Assembly (NCBI GenBank): GCA_046294265.1
Contig: JBKBKC010000016.1
Span: forward strand, 1-64,000
DNA: 64,000 nt
Direction: 5' to 3'
DNA from: JBKBKC01 sp046294265
GTDB taxonomy: Bacteria; Pseudomonadota; Alphaproteobacteria; Rhodobacterales; Rhodobacteraceae
Within the stretch, counting starts at the first letter, position 1, and each line of letters opens with the position of its first letter. Of this stretch, positions 8,681-17,716 are shown piece by piece. The notes under the pieces are model-generated. The model worked only from the letters and a program-made list of their open reading frames with translations, ran no database searches and had not been told where the DNA came from. Both the position numbers and the translations under genes were made by a program.

Positions 8681-9457
8681 TCAATCCCGATCGAATACCC
8701 GGCCCACCTCGGCCATCGTCTCACCCGCTCCCCAGGGCGGATTCACGACAAAGAGGCCCGAGCCCACCATCCGGTGCCCCAGCCGCACCGGCGCAAAGCG
8801 CACCTCATGCCGCAGCCCGCCCGGAAACGCCGCCTCCAGCGCGGCCAGCATCGGCAGATGCGGGGCAGCCTCCAGCAGCGGATACCACAGCACGATCACG
8901 CCCACGTTCCATTTCCGCGCGATCCCGGCCATCGCGCGGGGGATCGTCGCATAGTCGTCCTTCACTTCCCAGGACGGGTCGATCAGCATCAGCCCCCGGC
9001 GCGGCGTCGGCGGGCAGACTGCCAGCGCCATCTCCATCCCGTCCTGCCTGCGCACATGCGCGCCCCAGGGCGCCATCGCCGTCACCAGCGCCGCATGCTC
9101 CTGCGGGTGGAGCTCCGCCAGATGCATCACGTCCCCCCCCCGGAGCGCCAGTGCCGCCACGAGGGGCGAGCCGGGATAGGCCGCCGCGCCATGCCGCGCC
9201 CGCACCTGCGCCAGCACGCGCGCATAGGGATGCCCCGCCGCGAAGCGCGACAAGAGCCGCCCTACCCCCGCCGCCGCCTCGCCCGTCCGCACCGCCTCGG
9301 GCGCGCCAAGGTCGTAAAGCCCGCGCCCGGCATGCGTCTCCAGATAGGTCAGCGGCTTGTCCTTGGCCGTCAGATAGGCCAGCAGCGCCGCCAGCACCCC
9401 ATGCTTGTGCACATCCGCCGGGTTGCCCGCATGGTAGAGATGTTGGTAGGACAACAT
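8681..9457 (-). CDS. rlmJ: 23S rRNA (adenine(2030)-N6)-methyltransferase RlmJ
   Basis: The protein opens MLSYQHLYHAGNPADVHKH, the RlmJ signature, and carries the SAM-binding motif THAGRG at residues 41-46. RlmJ N6-methylates A2030 of 23S rRNA. The catalytic tetrad that is DPPY in the family appears here as DPSW (160-163, followed by E): the aspartate and aromatic position are kept but the second Pro and Tyr are replaced by Ser and Trp. The length of 258 aa is close to normal (about 280). It is divergent from the WcbI-like gene across 69 bp and precedes DUF1330. Confidence 0.9.
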   Translation of the reverse strand: MLSYQHLYHAGNPADVHKHGVLAALLAYLTAKDKPLTYLETHAGRGLYDLGAPEAVRTGEAAAGVGRLLSRFAAGHPYARVLAQVRARHGAAAYPGSPLVAALALRGGDVMHLAELHPQEHAALVTAMAPWGAHVRRQDGMEMALAVCPPTPRRGLMLIDPSWEVKDDYATIPRAMAGIARKWNVGVIVLWYPLLEAAPHLPMLAALEAAFPGGLRHEVRFAPVRLGHRMVGSGLFVVNPPWGAGETMAEVGRVFDRD

Positions 9458-9526
9458 GTGGCACCTCTATCCGGCAGACCGCATCGGGGCAAGCAAACCG
9501 CGACCGTCCCAACCAGAAAGCGACCC

Positions 9527-10450
9527 ATGCAGCGCAGGCGCGGCCTCGTCATCTCGAACTGCCAGGCGGCGCCGCTGGCGCAGATGCTGGGGTATTTCTG
9601 CCGCGACATCGCCTTTACGGCCTTTCCCGTGCACTTGACAAACCCCGTCAACCGCGCGGCGAAGATCGCCGAACTGATGGCCGGCGCGGGGGCCGAGGCG
9701 GATGTCGTGCTGACGGTGCCCCTGTCCGACGACTTCGGCCCCCTCTCCGCCCCCCGGATCGCCCAGACCTTTGCGGGCCGCACCGTGCTGCGCATCCTCA
9801 ACCTGTTCTTTTCCGGGCTGCACCCCGATCTGACCTATCTCGGCGGCATGGGCGGTCGGATCACCGGGCCGATGGGCGACTATCATTCGCGTGTCGTGGC
9901 CATGGCCGTGACCTGCGGCCTGTCCCCCGCCGCGACACTGGACCTGCTGACCGCCGACACCTACCGCGCGCTGGACTACGCCGCCGAATTCGACCGCTCG
10001 CTCGGCGAACTGCGCAACCGCGAGGCGGAGGTGGACATTCCCTTTGCCGACCGGCTGGTCACCTTGATCCGGCGCGAACGCGGGTTCCTGACGGTGAACC
10101 ATCCCACCGCCGCGCTCTTCGGGGCCTATGCCCATGCCATTGCCCACCGGCTGGAGGCGCTTGGGATGGCCCAGACCACCGGCCTCCCGCCCGATCCGGC
10201 CTGCCTGCCCAACCCGCTGGCAACCAACGTGGTCTTTCCGATCTACCCCGAAATCGCGGCCGCCCACGGCCTGCCCTATGCCGACCCCTACCTGTTCCGC
10301 ACCGCGCCGCAGCACGGGATATCGGACGTGCTGACAGCGGCGGAATTCGTGGCGGCCAACCACGCCGCGCTTGCCCGGCTCGACCCGGAAAGGCTGGCGC
10401 GCTCACCGCATCTGCGCGGCCATCTGGATGCGTTCAAAGCCCTTGCCTAA
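9527..10450 (+). CDS. WcbI family polysaccharide biosynthesis putative acetyltransferase
   Basis: The 307-residue protein begins MQRRRGLVISNCQAAPLAQ; the SNCQ motif near the N terminus and the FxF(S/F)GLHPD-type segment resemble WcbI, a capsule-biosynthesis protein that binds coenzyme A and is thought to acetylate sugar. The open frame extends far upstream (to 8357), but that part is antisense to rlmJ and DUF1330; the ATG at 9527 gives the expected N terminus. No capsule cluster surrounds it. Its stop overlaps the stop of the convergent gene at 10447 by three bases. Confidence 0.8.
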   Translation: MQRRRGLVISNCQAAPLAQMLGYFCRDIAFTAFPVHLTNPVNRAAKIAELMAGAGAEADVVLTVPLSDDFGPLSAPRIAQTFAGRTVLRILNLFFSGLHPDLTYLGGMGGRITGPMGDYHSRVVAMAVTCGLSPAATLDLLTADTYRALDYAAEFDRSLGELRNREAEVDIPFADRLVTLIRRERGFLTVNHPTAALFGAYAHAIAHRLEALGMAQTTGLPPDPACLPNPLATNVVFPIYPEIAAAHGLPYADPYLFRTAPQHGISDVLTAAEFVAANHAALARLDPERLARSPHLRGHLDAFKALA

Positions 10451-10851
10451 AGTTCGATCCCGCCTTCCGGCAGGATTGCGGGCGGCGCGGCGCCGGGCGG
10501 CAAAGGCGCAGGCAGCGCGGGTGGCGGCGGGGCGCCGGGCCTGCGGCGGATCAGGATGTCCCCGTTGGGCAACCGCTCGGGCCCCTCGTAATTGGCCACA
10601 TCGCCCATCAGATCGACCAGCTGGCGCAGCTGCGGCCCCATCGCGCGCAACGTAGGCTCCATCCCCTCCAGCGCGCGGCCCATCTCGTCCAGCGCAGGCT
10701 CCATCTCCCGCATCAGGCCCCGGAACAAGAGCTTGGCGCCCTCCTCCATCAGGCTGAACCCCTTGTCCGCATCGGGCGCGGCCTCTGGCACAGACTGCGC
10801 GCCGGCAGGCAGGGGGAGCGTCAGGGCAAGGGCAAGGACAAGGCTGCGCAT
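10447..10851 (-). CDS. hypothetical periplasmic protein, Pro-rich C terminus
   Basis: A 134-residue protein with a signal peptide (MRSLVLALALTLPLPAGAQS, probable cut after GAQ or AQS), then an amphipathic helical stretch rich in Met, Glu and Leu (EEGAKLLFRGLMREMEPALDE...) and a proline-rich tail ending PEGGIEL. I recognise it as a conserved Rhodobacteraceae unknown, sometimes labelled AAA+ ATPase, but there is no Walker motif here, so that label would be wrong. It lies 36 bp after the EEP gene on the same strand. Confidence 0.8.
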   Translation of the reverse strand: MRSLVLALALTLPLPAGAQSVPEAAPDADKGFSLMEEGAKLLFRGLMREMEPALDEMGRALEGMEPTLRAMGPQLRQLVDLMGDVANYEGPERLPNGDILIRRRPGAPPPPALPAPLPPGAAPPAILPEGGIEL

Positions 10852-10887
10852 GGCGTCATCATGCGCCCGATCCGTGACCGTGACAAA

Positions 10888-11940
10888 TCACAAAGCCAGA
10901 TCCAGCGTGACGGGGAAATGGTCCGACGCCACCAGCAGCGCCTCGCGCAGTTCGGGCACGGCGGCGATGCGCGGGTCGTCGAACGGGTGCCAGATGCGCC
11001 AGTCGGGGCGCCGCGCCACCAGATCCGGCGACACCATCACGAAATCCAGCAGCGCGCCGAAATACCGCCGCTGCTCGCGGTGCCAGAACCGCGCGGTGGT
11101 GGGGGCCAGACCGATGCGCCGCCCCAGCACAAGTGCGGCATGGGGATCGTGCAGCCTCAATCCCGGCTCGGCCTCCGACCCCAGCACCACCTCGATGCCC
11201 GACCGGCCGAACAGCCGCTCGTATTCGTCCAGGCCCGGACCGTCGTTGAAATCGCCCAAGACCACCAGCGCCTCGCCCGCTTGCAGATGCGCCTCCACCC
11301 GGCGGCGCAGCCACAGGCATTGCGCCAACTGCTTGCGGCGGTTCTCGATGCCGATGCGGGTTGCCTGCGCGGGGGTGCGCGCCTTGTGCGCGGCCTTGGA
11401 TTTCGCATGAACCCCGATCAGCCGCAGGTTCCGCTCTCCCGCCGTCAGCACCACCTCCAGCGGCGGGCGCGACCAGGTGACGGGTTCGGGAATGTCGTCG
11501 GCATCCAGATCATAGCGGAACACCCCGTCAAAGCGCGGGCAGCTGCCATCGGGCAGCGCCGGTTGCGGATCGAGCCGCGCGGCCACGCGGCCCGGATCGA
11601 ACATCAGCGCGATCTCCTGCTCGCTGTCCGACGCGAACCCCGTCAGCACGGAGGCGCTGCGCAGCCCGCAGGCGGCGGCGAACCCCGCAAGCGCCCGCGC
11701 GCAGCACCGCCGCGCGCTTTGGTCCGGGGCCTCGACCACCAGCAGCGCGTCCGCGTCCAGCGCCGCCATCACCACCCCGATGGCCGCCAGCTGCGCGCCT
11801 CGCGTGATGCCGTGCCGGGCCGAAGCTGCGTCATCCTCCAGCATCCGGCCCGCATCGTCGAACAGGGCGTTGAACCATTCCACATTCCAGGTGGCCAGCC
11901 GCAAACGGGACTGCGAGGCGTCAGGCGGCGCGCTGGCCAT
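10888..11940 (-). CDS. endonuclease/exonuclease/phosphatase family protein
   Basis: The 350-residue protein has the EEP fold signatures: LATWNVEWFN (residues 14-23, metal-binding Asn), VVEAP, GVHAKSKA, GDFND (Asp and Asn of the active site) and a terminal SDHFPVTL (catalytic Asp-His). EEP enzymes cleave phosphodiesters in nucleic acids or phospholipids; the substrate is not evident. There is no signal peptide, so it is probably cytoplasmic. The start codon lies 20 bp inside the upstream DnaJ gene, suggesting coupling. Confidence 0.85.
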   Translation of the reverse strand: MASAPPDASQSRLRLATWNVEWFNALFDDAGRMLEDDAASARHGITRGAQLAAIGVVMAALDADALLVVEAPDQSARRCCARALAGFAAACGLRSASVLTGFASDSEQEIALMFDPGRVAARLDPQPALPDGSCPRFDGVFRYDLDADDIPEPVTWSRPPLEVVLTAGERNLRLIGVHAKSKAAHKARTPAQATRIGIENRRKQLAQCLWLRRRVEAHLQAGEALVVLGDFNDGPGLDEYERLFGRSGIEVVLGSEAEPGLRLHDPHAALVLGRRIGLAPTTARFWHREQRRYFGALLDFVMVSPDLVARRPDWRIWHPFDDPRIAAVPELREALLVASDHFPVTLDLAL

Positions 11941-12619
11941 TGATCTCGTCCCAGGCCTGGTTCACCGCCACCAGCCGCCGCTCGGCCAGCCGCACCGCCT
12001 CGGGCGGCACGCCGCGCGCCATCAGCACATCGGGATGGCTGTCCTTGACCGCCTGCCGCCAGGCCGCGCGCACCGCGTCCAAGGGGCTGCCGGGGGCAAC
12101 CCCCAGCACGTCATAGGGATCGCGCGGCGCGCCCTCGACGAACCGCGCCCGCAGCGCCCGGAAACAGGGCGCGCCGATGTCAAAGATCTCGGCCACCTGC
12201 CGCAGGAACGCGTCTTCGGCGGGGTGGAAATGGCCATCCGCCATGGCGATGGCAAACAGCCCCTCCATCACGTCGATCAGGGTCTTGTGATCCTCTTCAG
12301 GAAACATCGCGGCAATCTTGCGCGCATAGGCGTCAAAGCCCGCCACATCCTGACGCGCCAGGTTGAACACGCGCGCGGCGTTGCCCTCTTCCTCGGGCGC
12401 GATGGTGAAGATGCGGCGAAAGGCCGTCACCTCGTCGCGCGTCACGCGGCCGTCCGCCTTGGCCATCTTGGCCCCCAGCGCGATCACCGCGATGGTGAAG
12501 GCGACCGAGCGTTCGGGCGCCGACGGCGCCACCCCGCGCAGCCGGTCGAACAGGGCAGACAGCCCCTCGCCCCGGCCAAGTGCTGCCAGAGCATCGCCAA
12601 TGCGGGTCCAGAGCGACAT
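11921..12619 (-). CDS. TerB-like plus C-terminal J-domain protein (DjlA-like)
   Basis: A 232-residue protein that combines a TerB-type helical domain (about residues 38-150; GAKMAKADGRVTRDE and IAMADGHFHPAED are its paired acidic metal-binding motifs) with a C-terminal J domain (about 167-230) containing HPD at 195-197, the DnaK-stimulating motif. This domain order is that of DjlA, but the N-terminal membrane anchor of DjlA is absent. It is probably a DnaK co-chaperone for a specific client. I chose MSLWTRIG at 12619 over an upstream ATG at 12652. Confidence 0.85.
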   Translation of the reverse strand: MSLWTRIGDALAALGRGEGLSALFDRLRGVAPSAPERSVAFTIAVIALGAKMAKADGRVTRDEVTAFRRIFTIAPEEEGNAARVFNLARQDVAGFDAYARKIAAMFPEEDHKTLIDVMEGLFAIAMADGHFHPAEDAFLRQVAEIFDIGAPCFRALRARFVEGAPRDPYDVLGVAPGSPLDAVRAAWRQAVKDSHPDVLMARGVPPEAVRLAERRLVAVNQAWDEINGQRAA

Positions 12620-12692
12620 CTTGGGGGTCCATTCGCGGTGTGGGGGCAGCATAGCCTGCGCGCCCCGCCTTGTCAGGCGGAACCGGGCAGGG

Positions 12693-13178
12693 TCAGAGGA
12701 ATTTCTGCATCAGCACCAGATCGAACCAGCGGTCGAATTTCCACCCCACCCGGGGCAGCACGGCGACCTCGGCATATCCCATCGCCGCATGAAAAGCCCG
12801 GCCCCCCGCATTCTCGCCCGACACGCCTGCGAACATCGACCCGGCCCCACCCGCCCGCGCGTGATCCTCGATGGCCCCCATCAGCGCCCGCCCGATCCCG
12901 CGCCCGCGCGCCTGCGGTCCCAGATGCACCGTATGCTCCATCGTGCGCGCATAGCCCGCCCCGCCCCGGAACTGGCCATAGGTGGCAAACCCCAACACCG
13001 CACCGCCCTCCTCGGCGACCAGCAGCGCATGGCCCGCCGCCGCGCGTTCGGCCAGCATCGCGGACAGGTCGGCATGGGTCTTTTCCACCGGGTTGAAGGT
13101 GATCGCGCTGTCGCGGATCACCGGGTTCCAGATGCCCAGGATCGCCGGAATGTCCCCCGGCCCCGCCGCCCGGATCAT
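12693..13178 (-). CDS. GNAT family N-acetyltransferase (phosphinothricin acetyltransferase-like)
   Basis: A 161-residue GCN5-type acetyltransferase. The acetyl-CoA pyrophosphate loop QARGRGIGRALM is at residues 89-100, and the opening MIRAAGPGDIPAILGIWN plus SAITFNPVEKT resembles the Pat/Bar group that acetylates phosphinothricin or methionine sulfoximine. The true substrate is unknown. Its ATG overlaps the TGA of the VOC gene (ATGA), so translation is likely coupled. The frame is open upstream but that part duplicates the VOC gene in another frame. Confidence 0.88.
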   Translation of the reverse strand: MIRAAGPGDIPAILGIWNPVIRDSAITFNPVEKTHADLSAMLAERAAAGHALLVAEEGGAVLGFATYGQFRGGAGYARTMEHTVHLGPQARGRGIGRALMGAIEDHARAGGAGSMFAGVSGENAGGRAFHAAMGYAEVAVLPRVGWKFDRWFDLVLMQKFL

Positions 13179-13786
13179 CCCAGAACCCGCCGCCCCCGGG
13201 GCGTGTCGAATTCGGCGCGCAAGGCCACCGGCCCCGACACCACCGCCACCCGTGCGTCCCGCAGCGGGGCCAGCGCCCGACGCAGGGCATTTGCCTCCGG
13301 ATGCGTCAGGATCAGCCGCCGCAGGGTGACACCCGATGCGGGCAACGCCCGCACCGGATGCGCCGACCCCTGCCACTGGATCAGCGCCGGAAACGCATCG
13401 CCAAAGGGCAGCCGCCCATCGGGCGGCACCGCCATGCGCCAGCGATACTCGCCACGCGCAAGGTCCACCGCCTGCCCCGCACCCGCGGGCGCGCCCGCAA
13501 GGGCCGCCTCCAGATCACCACATCCCACCACCCAGTTCGTCAGCCGCGCTGGCGCCCCCCGCCGCTCATCCAGCCGGAACCAGCGCGGATGCCCCGGCTC
13601 CGGGGCCTCGGGGTCGGGCGTGATCACCTCCAGATACACGTCCCCCAACGCCAAAAGCCGGTTGTGCGTGGACATGTGGGGATGCCGCCCGCCCGGCGCC
13701 ATCGCCACCCCCAGCGCCGCCTCCACCAGCGCCACGCCCGCCTCCAGCGTGCCCGCCGTCACCGCCAGATGGTCAAGCCGCCACAT
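13175..13786 (-). CDS. VOC family / glyoxalase-like domain protein
   Basis: The 203-residue protein starts MWRLDHLAVTAGTLEAGVALVEAALG, the entry strand and helix of the vicinal-oxygen-chelate fold, and continues HMSTHNRLLALGDVYLEVI, matching the glyoxalase-like (Glyoxalase_3) family. The metal ligands expected are His6 and Glu in YLEVI. The reaction is unknown. It overlaps ppx by 14 bp and the GNAT gene by 4 bp, so it belongs to the ppk1-ppx transcription unit. Confidence 0.85.
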   Translation of the reverse strand: MWRLDHLAVTAGTLEAGVALVEAALGVAMAPGGRHPHMSTHNRLLALGDVYLEVITPDPEAPEPGHPRWFRLDERRGAPARLTNWVVGCGDLEAALAGAPAGAGQAVDLARGEYRWRMAVPPDGRLPFGDAFPALIQWQGSAHPVRALPASGVTLRRLILTHPEANALRRALAPLRDARVAVVSGPVALRAEFDTPRGRRVLG

Positions 13787-15341
13787 CTGCCGCCGCCCCC
13801 GTCACCTTCGCCGTGGCCTGCAGCGCCAGCGCCAGCGAGGCCAGCCGCGCCTGCGCCACTTCGCCGAAGAGCCCCTGCCCCAGCGGTGTCAGCGCCAGCG
13901 ACAGCTCGCGCTTCCTTGGCCGCCAGTGCAGCACGCCGGCCTCTGCCGGGTCGGCCATGGCGAACATCGCGCCGAACCGCATCGCCTTGCCCAGAACCTC
14001 GGCATCGCGCAACTGGTCCTCGGTCAGCAGGTGAAACAGCGGCTCCAGCCGCGACCCCGACCGGCTGTTCTTGTATCGGTGCAAGAGCGCCAGCCCCAGA
14101 AACACCCGCCCCGGATGGTCCAGCCCCCCCAGATTGGCCCGCGTCGCGTTGTCGAAACAGACCTCCGCCCGGTAGTCGGGATGCGCGCGCCATGTGGTGT
14201 CATGCAAGAGGCACGCGGCCTTGACCAGCCGCAGGCGTTCCTCGCTGGCCCCCTTGAACAGCGGCAAGAGGAACTGAAACAGCTTCTTGCCGAACCCCGG
14301 CATCCGCGCCGAGGTCTGCTCGGCCACCCGCGCCGCCTCGATCAGAGGATCGCGGGCGCGCAGCCGCTCGGGCATCTGCTCATACAACAGCCCCTCGCGG
14401 ATGCCATAGGACGACACGTCGATCTCGCGCGGGCGGAAAATCCGCACCAGCTCGCGCAGCACCTCGGAGGCGAGCGGCACCAGCTCCATCCGCTCCGCCC
14501 CTGTGCCGGTGCGCGCGCGCAGCACGCCCGAGTCGCTTGCCGCGATCCAGTCCAGCGTCTCGATCACCGATTTCGGCGTCATGCGGTATTCGTGCAGCAC
14601 GGTCAGCGGATAGTTCCGCCGCTCCATGTCCAGCCGCGCGATCACCCGCCAGGAGCCGCCCACCAGATAGATGCGGTCGCCCTCGGGTTGCAGCAGCTCG
14701 GCCAGCCCCTTCAGGATGCCCCGGATATGGTCGCGCCGCCGGGCAGGCCCCCCCTCGATCTGCTGCAACCGGAACGGACCCAGGGGCGATGTCGCGCGCC
14801 GCCCCACGCGGCCCCCGCCGATCCGCGCCAGCTCCATCGAATTGCCGCCGATGTCGCAGACGATGCCGGTTGCATCCGGCCAGCCCAGAAGCACGCCCTG
14901 CGCCGACAGCCGCGCCTCCTCGTCGCCCGAGATCACCCACAGCTTCAGCCCCGTCTCGGCCTCCACCTCGGCCTGAAAGGCCGGGCCATCCTCGGCCTCG
15001 CGCACGGCGGCCGTCGCCACGCAGATCAGTGGATCGACCTGCATCCCCCGCGCCAGCAACGCGAACCGCCGCAGCGCCAGCAACGCCCGCTCGCGCCCGC
15101 GCGGGTTCAGCCGGCCGGTCTGCGCCAACCCCTGCCCCAGCCCCGCCATCAGCTTTTCGTTGTAGAAATAGGCAGGTGAACGCGCCGCGCCGTCGAACAC
15201 CACCATCCGGATCGAGTTTGACCCCACATCGACCACGCCCACCCGGCTGAGCGCGCGCACCGAAGGATCGTCAAACAGCGGACGGCCAAACAGGCCCCCC
15301 TCCTCATGCTCCTCCTCGGGATGCTCTGTCACGGCTGCCAT
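13773..15341 (-). CDS. ppx: exopolyphosphatase (Ppx/GppA family)
   Basis: The 522-residue protein shows the ASKHA phosphate-1 motif VVDVGSNSIRMVVFDG (residues 36-51), ATAAVREAEDG and VCDIGGNSMELA (phosphate-2 region), then a helical HD-like C-terminal half (LLHDTTWRAHPDYR). It hydrolyses terminal phosphate from polyphosphate or pppGpp. It lies 64 bp after ppk1, the usual pairing of synthesis and breakdown. The frame is open to 15566, but the ATG at 15341 gives the normal N terminus with an acidic leader. Confidence 0.93.
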   Translation of the reverse strand: MAAVTEHPEEEHEEGGLFGRPLFDDPSVRALSRVGVVDVGSNSIRMVVFDGAARSPAYFYNEKLMAGLGQGLAQTGRLNPRGRERALLALRRFALLARGMQVDPLICVATAAVREAEDGPAFQAEVEAETGLKLWVISGDEEARLSAQGVLLGWPDATGIVCDIGGNSMELARIGGGRVGRRATSPLGPFRLQQIEGGPARRRDHIRGILKGLAELLQPEGDRIYLVGGSWRVIARLDMERRNYPLTVLHEYRMTPKSVIETLDWIAASDSGVLRARTGTGAERMELVPLASEVLRELVRIFRPREIDVSSYGIREGLLYEQMPERLRARDPLIEAARVAEQTSARMPGFGKKLFQFLLPLFKGASEERLRLVKAACLLHDTTWRAHPDYRAEVCFDNATRANLGGLDHPGRVFLGLALLHRYKNSRSGSRLEPLFHLLTEDQLRDAEVLGKAMRFGAMFAMADPAEAGVLHWRPRKRELSLALTPLGQGLFGEVAQARLASLALALQATAKVTGAAADVAA

Positions 15342-15405
15342 GCGCCCACCCCCGGTTGATGCCGGCGCGACCATGCCGCCGAGCCTCGCCCCGGTCAACC
15401 GCTGA

Positions 15406-17598
15406 TCACTCGGCGACGGGGGTTTCGTCGCGCAGCACGGCCAGGCGCGGCACATCCTTGGCCCCCACACGCCCGCGCCCCGACAGCGACGGGTTCTCCA
15501 TGAAGAAGGTGTGACAGTTGAAGAGCTTGCCATCAGGCGCCTGCAACTGGCGCGCATAGCTGCCATCCGCCGCCAGCACCCAGCTCTGCGCCTCGTCGGC
15601 CAGGTTTGCGGCCATGATCTGGCTCACGATCTGCGCCTTGACGGTGGCGTTGTGGATCTCCACCAGCGTCTCCACCCGCCGCGTCAGATTGCGCCCCATC
15701 CAGTCGGCGCTGGACATGAACACCCGGCCCTTGCGCGACGGCAACCCATGGCCGTTGCCGAAACACACGATCCGGCTGTGTTCCAGAAAACGCCCCACCA
15801 CCGATTTCACGCGGATGTGCTCGCTCAGGCCCCGCACCCCCGGCCGCAGCCCGCAGATGCCCCGCACCACGCAGGACACCCGCACACCCGCACGGCTCGC
15901 GGCATAAAGCGCGTCGATCACATCGGGTTCGACCAGACTGTTGACCTTGAGCCAGATCTCGGCGGGCCGCCCGGCGCGGGCGTGATCCCCCTCGGCCGCG
16001 ATCATCTCCAGCAGGCGGGACTTCAGGTTGATCGGGCTGATGGCGAGGTTTTCCAGCCCGTCCGGCTGTGCATAGCCCGACAGGTAATTGAACACCTTGG
16101 TCGCATCCCGGCCCAGCGCGGGGTCACAGGTGAAAAAGCTCAGATCGGTATAGATGCGCGCGGTGATGGGGTGATAGTTTCCGGTGCCATAATGGGTGTA
16201 GGTCACCAGCGCATCCCCCTCGCGCCGGACCACGGTGCTGATCTTGGCGTGGGTCTTGTAGTGGATGAACCCATAGACGACATGCGCGCCCGACCGTTCC
16301 AGACGGCGCGACTGCCGGATGTTCGCGGCCTCGTCGAACCGCGCCTTCAGCTCCACCAGCGCCGTCACCGATTTACCCGCCTCCGCCGCCTCGCAAAGCG
16401 CGCCCACGATGGGGCTGTCCCAGCTGGTGCGATAGAGCGTCTGCTTGATCGCCAGCACGTTGGGATCGCGCGCCGCCTGTTCCAGGAACCGGATCACCAT
16501 GTCAAAGGTCTCATACGGGTGGTGCAGCAGCATGTCCTTTTGCCGGATCGCCGCGAACATGTCCCCGTCATGGTCCTGCACCCGCTCGGGCACGCGGGGG
16601 GCAAAGGCAGGCCACAACAGGTCAGGCCGCGACCCCAGCACCAGCTCCTTGACATCCGCCATGCCCAGAAGGCCGCGCACCTCCACCACCTCGGCCTCGC
16701 GCACGCCAAGCTCGTGCATGATGAGCGCGCGCAGGGACGGCGGGGCGCCTGCGGTCAGCTTCAGCCGGATCACCTCGCCCCGGCGGCGCCGCTTCAGCGC
16801 CACCTCGAATTCGCGCACCAGATCCTCGGCCTCGTCCTCCACCTCCAGATCGCTGTCGCGCAGCACGCGGAACGCGCAATGTCCGCGGTCCACATAGCCG
16901 GGAAACAGCATCCCGAGGTGGAGCAAGAGCAGATCCTCCAGCGGGAGCACGCGATGCTCGCCCGGCTTGCCCGGCAGCACCACGAACCGCGCGATCTGCT
17001 GCGGGATGGGCAACAGCGCCTGCAGGCGGCGATGGTCATCCGCCCGCTCCAGCTCCAGCGCAAGGCAAAAGCCGGTGTTGGGGATGAAGGGAAAGGGATG
17101 CGCGGGGTCGATGGCCAGCGGCGACAGGATCGGAAAGACCTTGTGCAGGAAATGCGCCTCGAGGTGGCGCAGGTCGCGCGCGGTCAGCTTTGAGCGGGTC
17201 AGGATGCTGATCCCCGCCGCTTTCATCTCGCGCCGCAGGCGGTTGTAGACGGTCTGCTGCGTGCCCATCAGACGCCGCGCATCGGCATTGATGAGGGTCA
17301 GCTGTTCGGCCGCAGACCGCCCGTCCTCCGACAGGCTGGCCGTGCCGCTGCGCACCAGCGCCATCAGGCCCGCCACGCGGACGGTGTAGAATTCATCCAG
17401 GTTCGTGGCACTGATCGACAAAAACCGCAGCCGCTCCAGCACCGGAACCGCCGGGTTCGACGCCTCGTCCAGCACCCGCCAGTTGAACGCCAGCCAGGAC
17501 AGCTCACGGTTGAAGAACCGCTGGGGCCCGGTGACATCAGCCTTCGGCAAGGCCGTGGCGGCGGGAAAGGGGGACTTCAGGAAATCGGCGATGGTCAT
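15406..17598 (-). CDS. ppk1: polyphosphate kinase 1
   Basis: The 730-residue enzyme polymerises ATP gamma-phosphate into polyphosphate. It opens with RFFNRELSWLAFNWRVLDEA (residues 27-46, N-terminal domain), and the autophosphorylated histidine is His450 in the motif YKTHAKISTVVRR, flanked by the TYTHYGTGNYHP segment that follows it in the family. PLD-like catalytic domains fill the C-terminal half. Length is normal. Upstream is hdaA, separated by 118 bp containing palindromic element B; downstream is ppx. Confidence 0.96.
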   Translation of the reverse strand: MTIADFLKSPFPAATALPKADVTGPQRFFNRELSWLAFNWRVLDEASNPAVPVLERLRFLSISATNLDEFYTVRVAGLMALVRSGTASLSEDGRSAAEQLTLINADARRLMGTQQTVYNRLRREMKAAGISILTRSKLTARDLRHLEAHFLHKVFPILSPLAIDPAHPFPFIPNTGFCLALELERADDHRRLQALLPIPQQIARFVVLPGKPGEHRVLPLEDLLLLHLGMLFPGYVDRGHCAFRVLRDSDLEVEDEAEDLVREFEVALKRRRRGEVIRLKLTAGAPPSLRALIMHELGVREAEVVEVRGLLGMADVKELVLGSRPDLLWPAFAPRVPERVQDHDGDMFAAIRQKDMLLHHPYETFDMVIRFLEQAARDPNVLAIKQTLYRTSWDSPIVGALCEAAEAGKSVTALVELKARFDEAANIRQSRRLERSGAHVVYGFIHYKTHAKISTVVRREGDALVTYTHYGTGNYHPITARIYTDLSFFTCDPALGRDATKVFNYLSGYAQPDGLENLAISPINLKSRLLEMIAAEGDHARAGRPAEIWLKVNSLVEPDVIDALYAASRAGVRVSCVVRGICGLRPGVRGLSEHIRVKSVVGRFLEHSRIVCFGNGHGLPSRKGRVFMSSADWMGRNLTRRVETLVEIHNATVKAQIVSQIMAANLADEAQSWVLAADGSYARQLQAPDGKLFNCHTFFMENPSLSGRGRVGAKDVPRLAVLRDETPVAE

Positions 17599-17653
17599 GG
17601 TCGGATCACTCGGTCAATCGGCCCGCCACACTGACGCAGGCCCGGGCGAAGCG

Positions 17654-17699
17654 CAATTTTCTTCCAAGAAAATTGCGCAAAATTCTTGCAAGAATTTTG
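17654..17699 (+). repeat. double-hairpin palindromic element, copy B
   Basis: The first inverted repeat (17654-17675, extendable to 17651-17678) has arms CAATTTTCTT/AAGAAAATTG around CC; the second (17678-17699) is a perfect 22-bp palindrome with arms CAAAATT/AATTTTG around CTTGCAAG. It is followed by GGGTCGG. It sits between hdaA and ppk1. The layout matches 52813-52856 closely and 8293-8337 more loosely. Confidence 0.85.
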
Positions 17700-17716
17700 G
17701 GTCGGCCCCGCGCCGG

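Noticed and set aside
9151..15179. Very long plus-strand open frames (over 900 codons each) across 9151-11943 and 12363-15179
   Set aside because: They run antisense to several recognisable minus-strand genes (EEP, DnaJ, GNAT, VOC, ppx) and have no domain character.
13775..15341. Ppx alternatively as GppA guanosine pentaphosphatase
   Set aside because: The adjacency to ppk1 and the length favour exopolyphosphatase, though the two activities overlap in this family.
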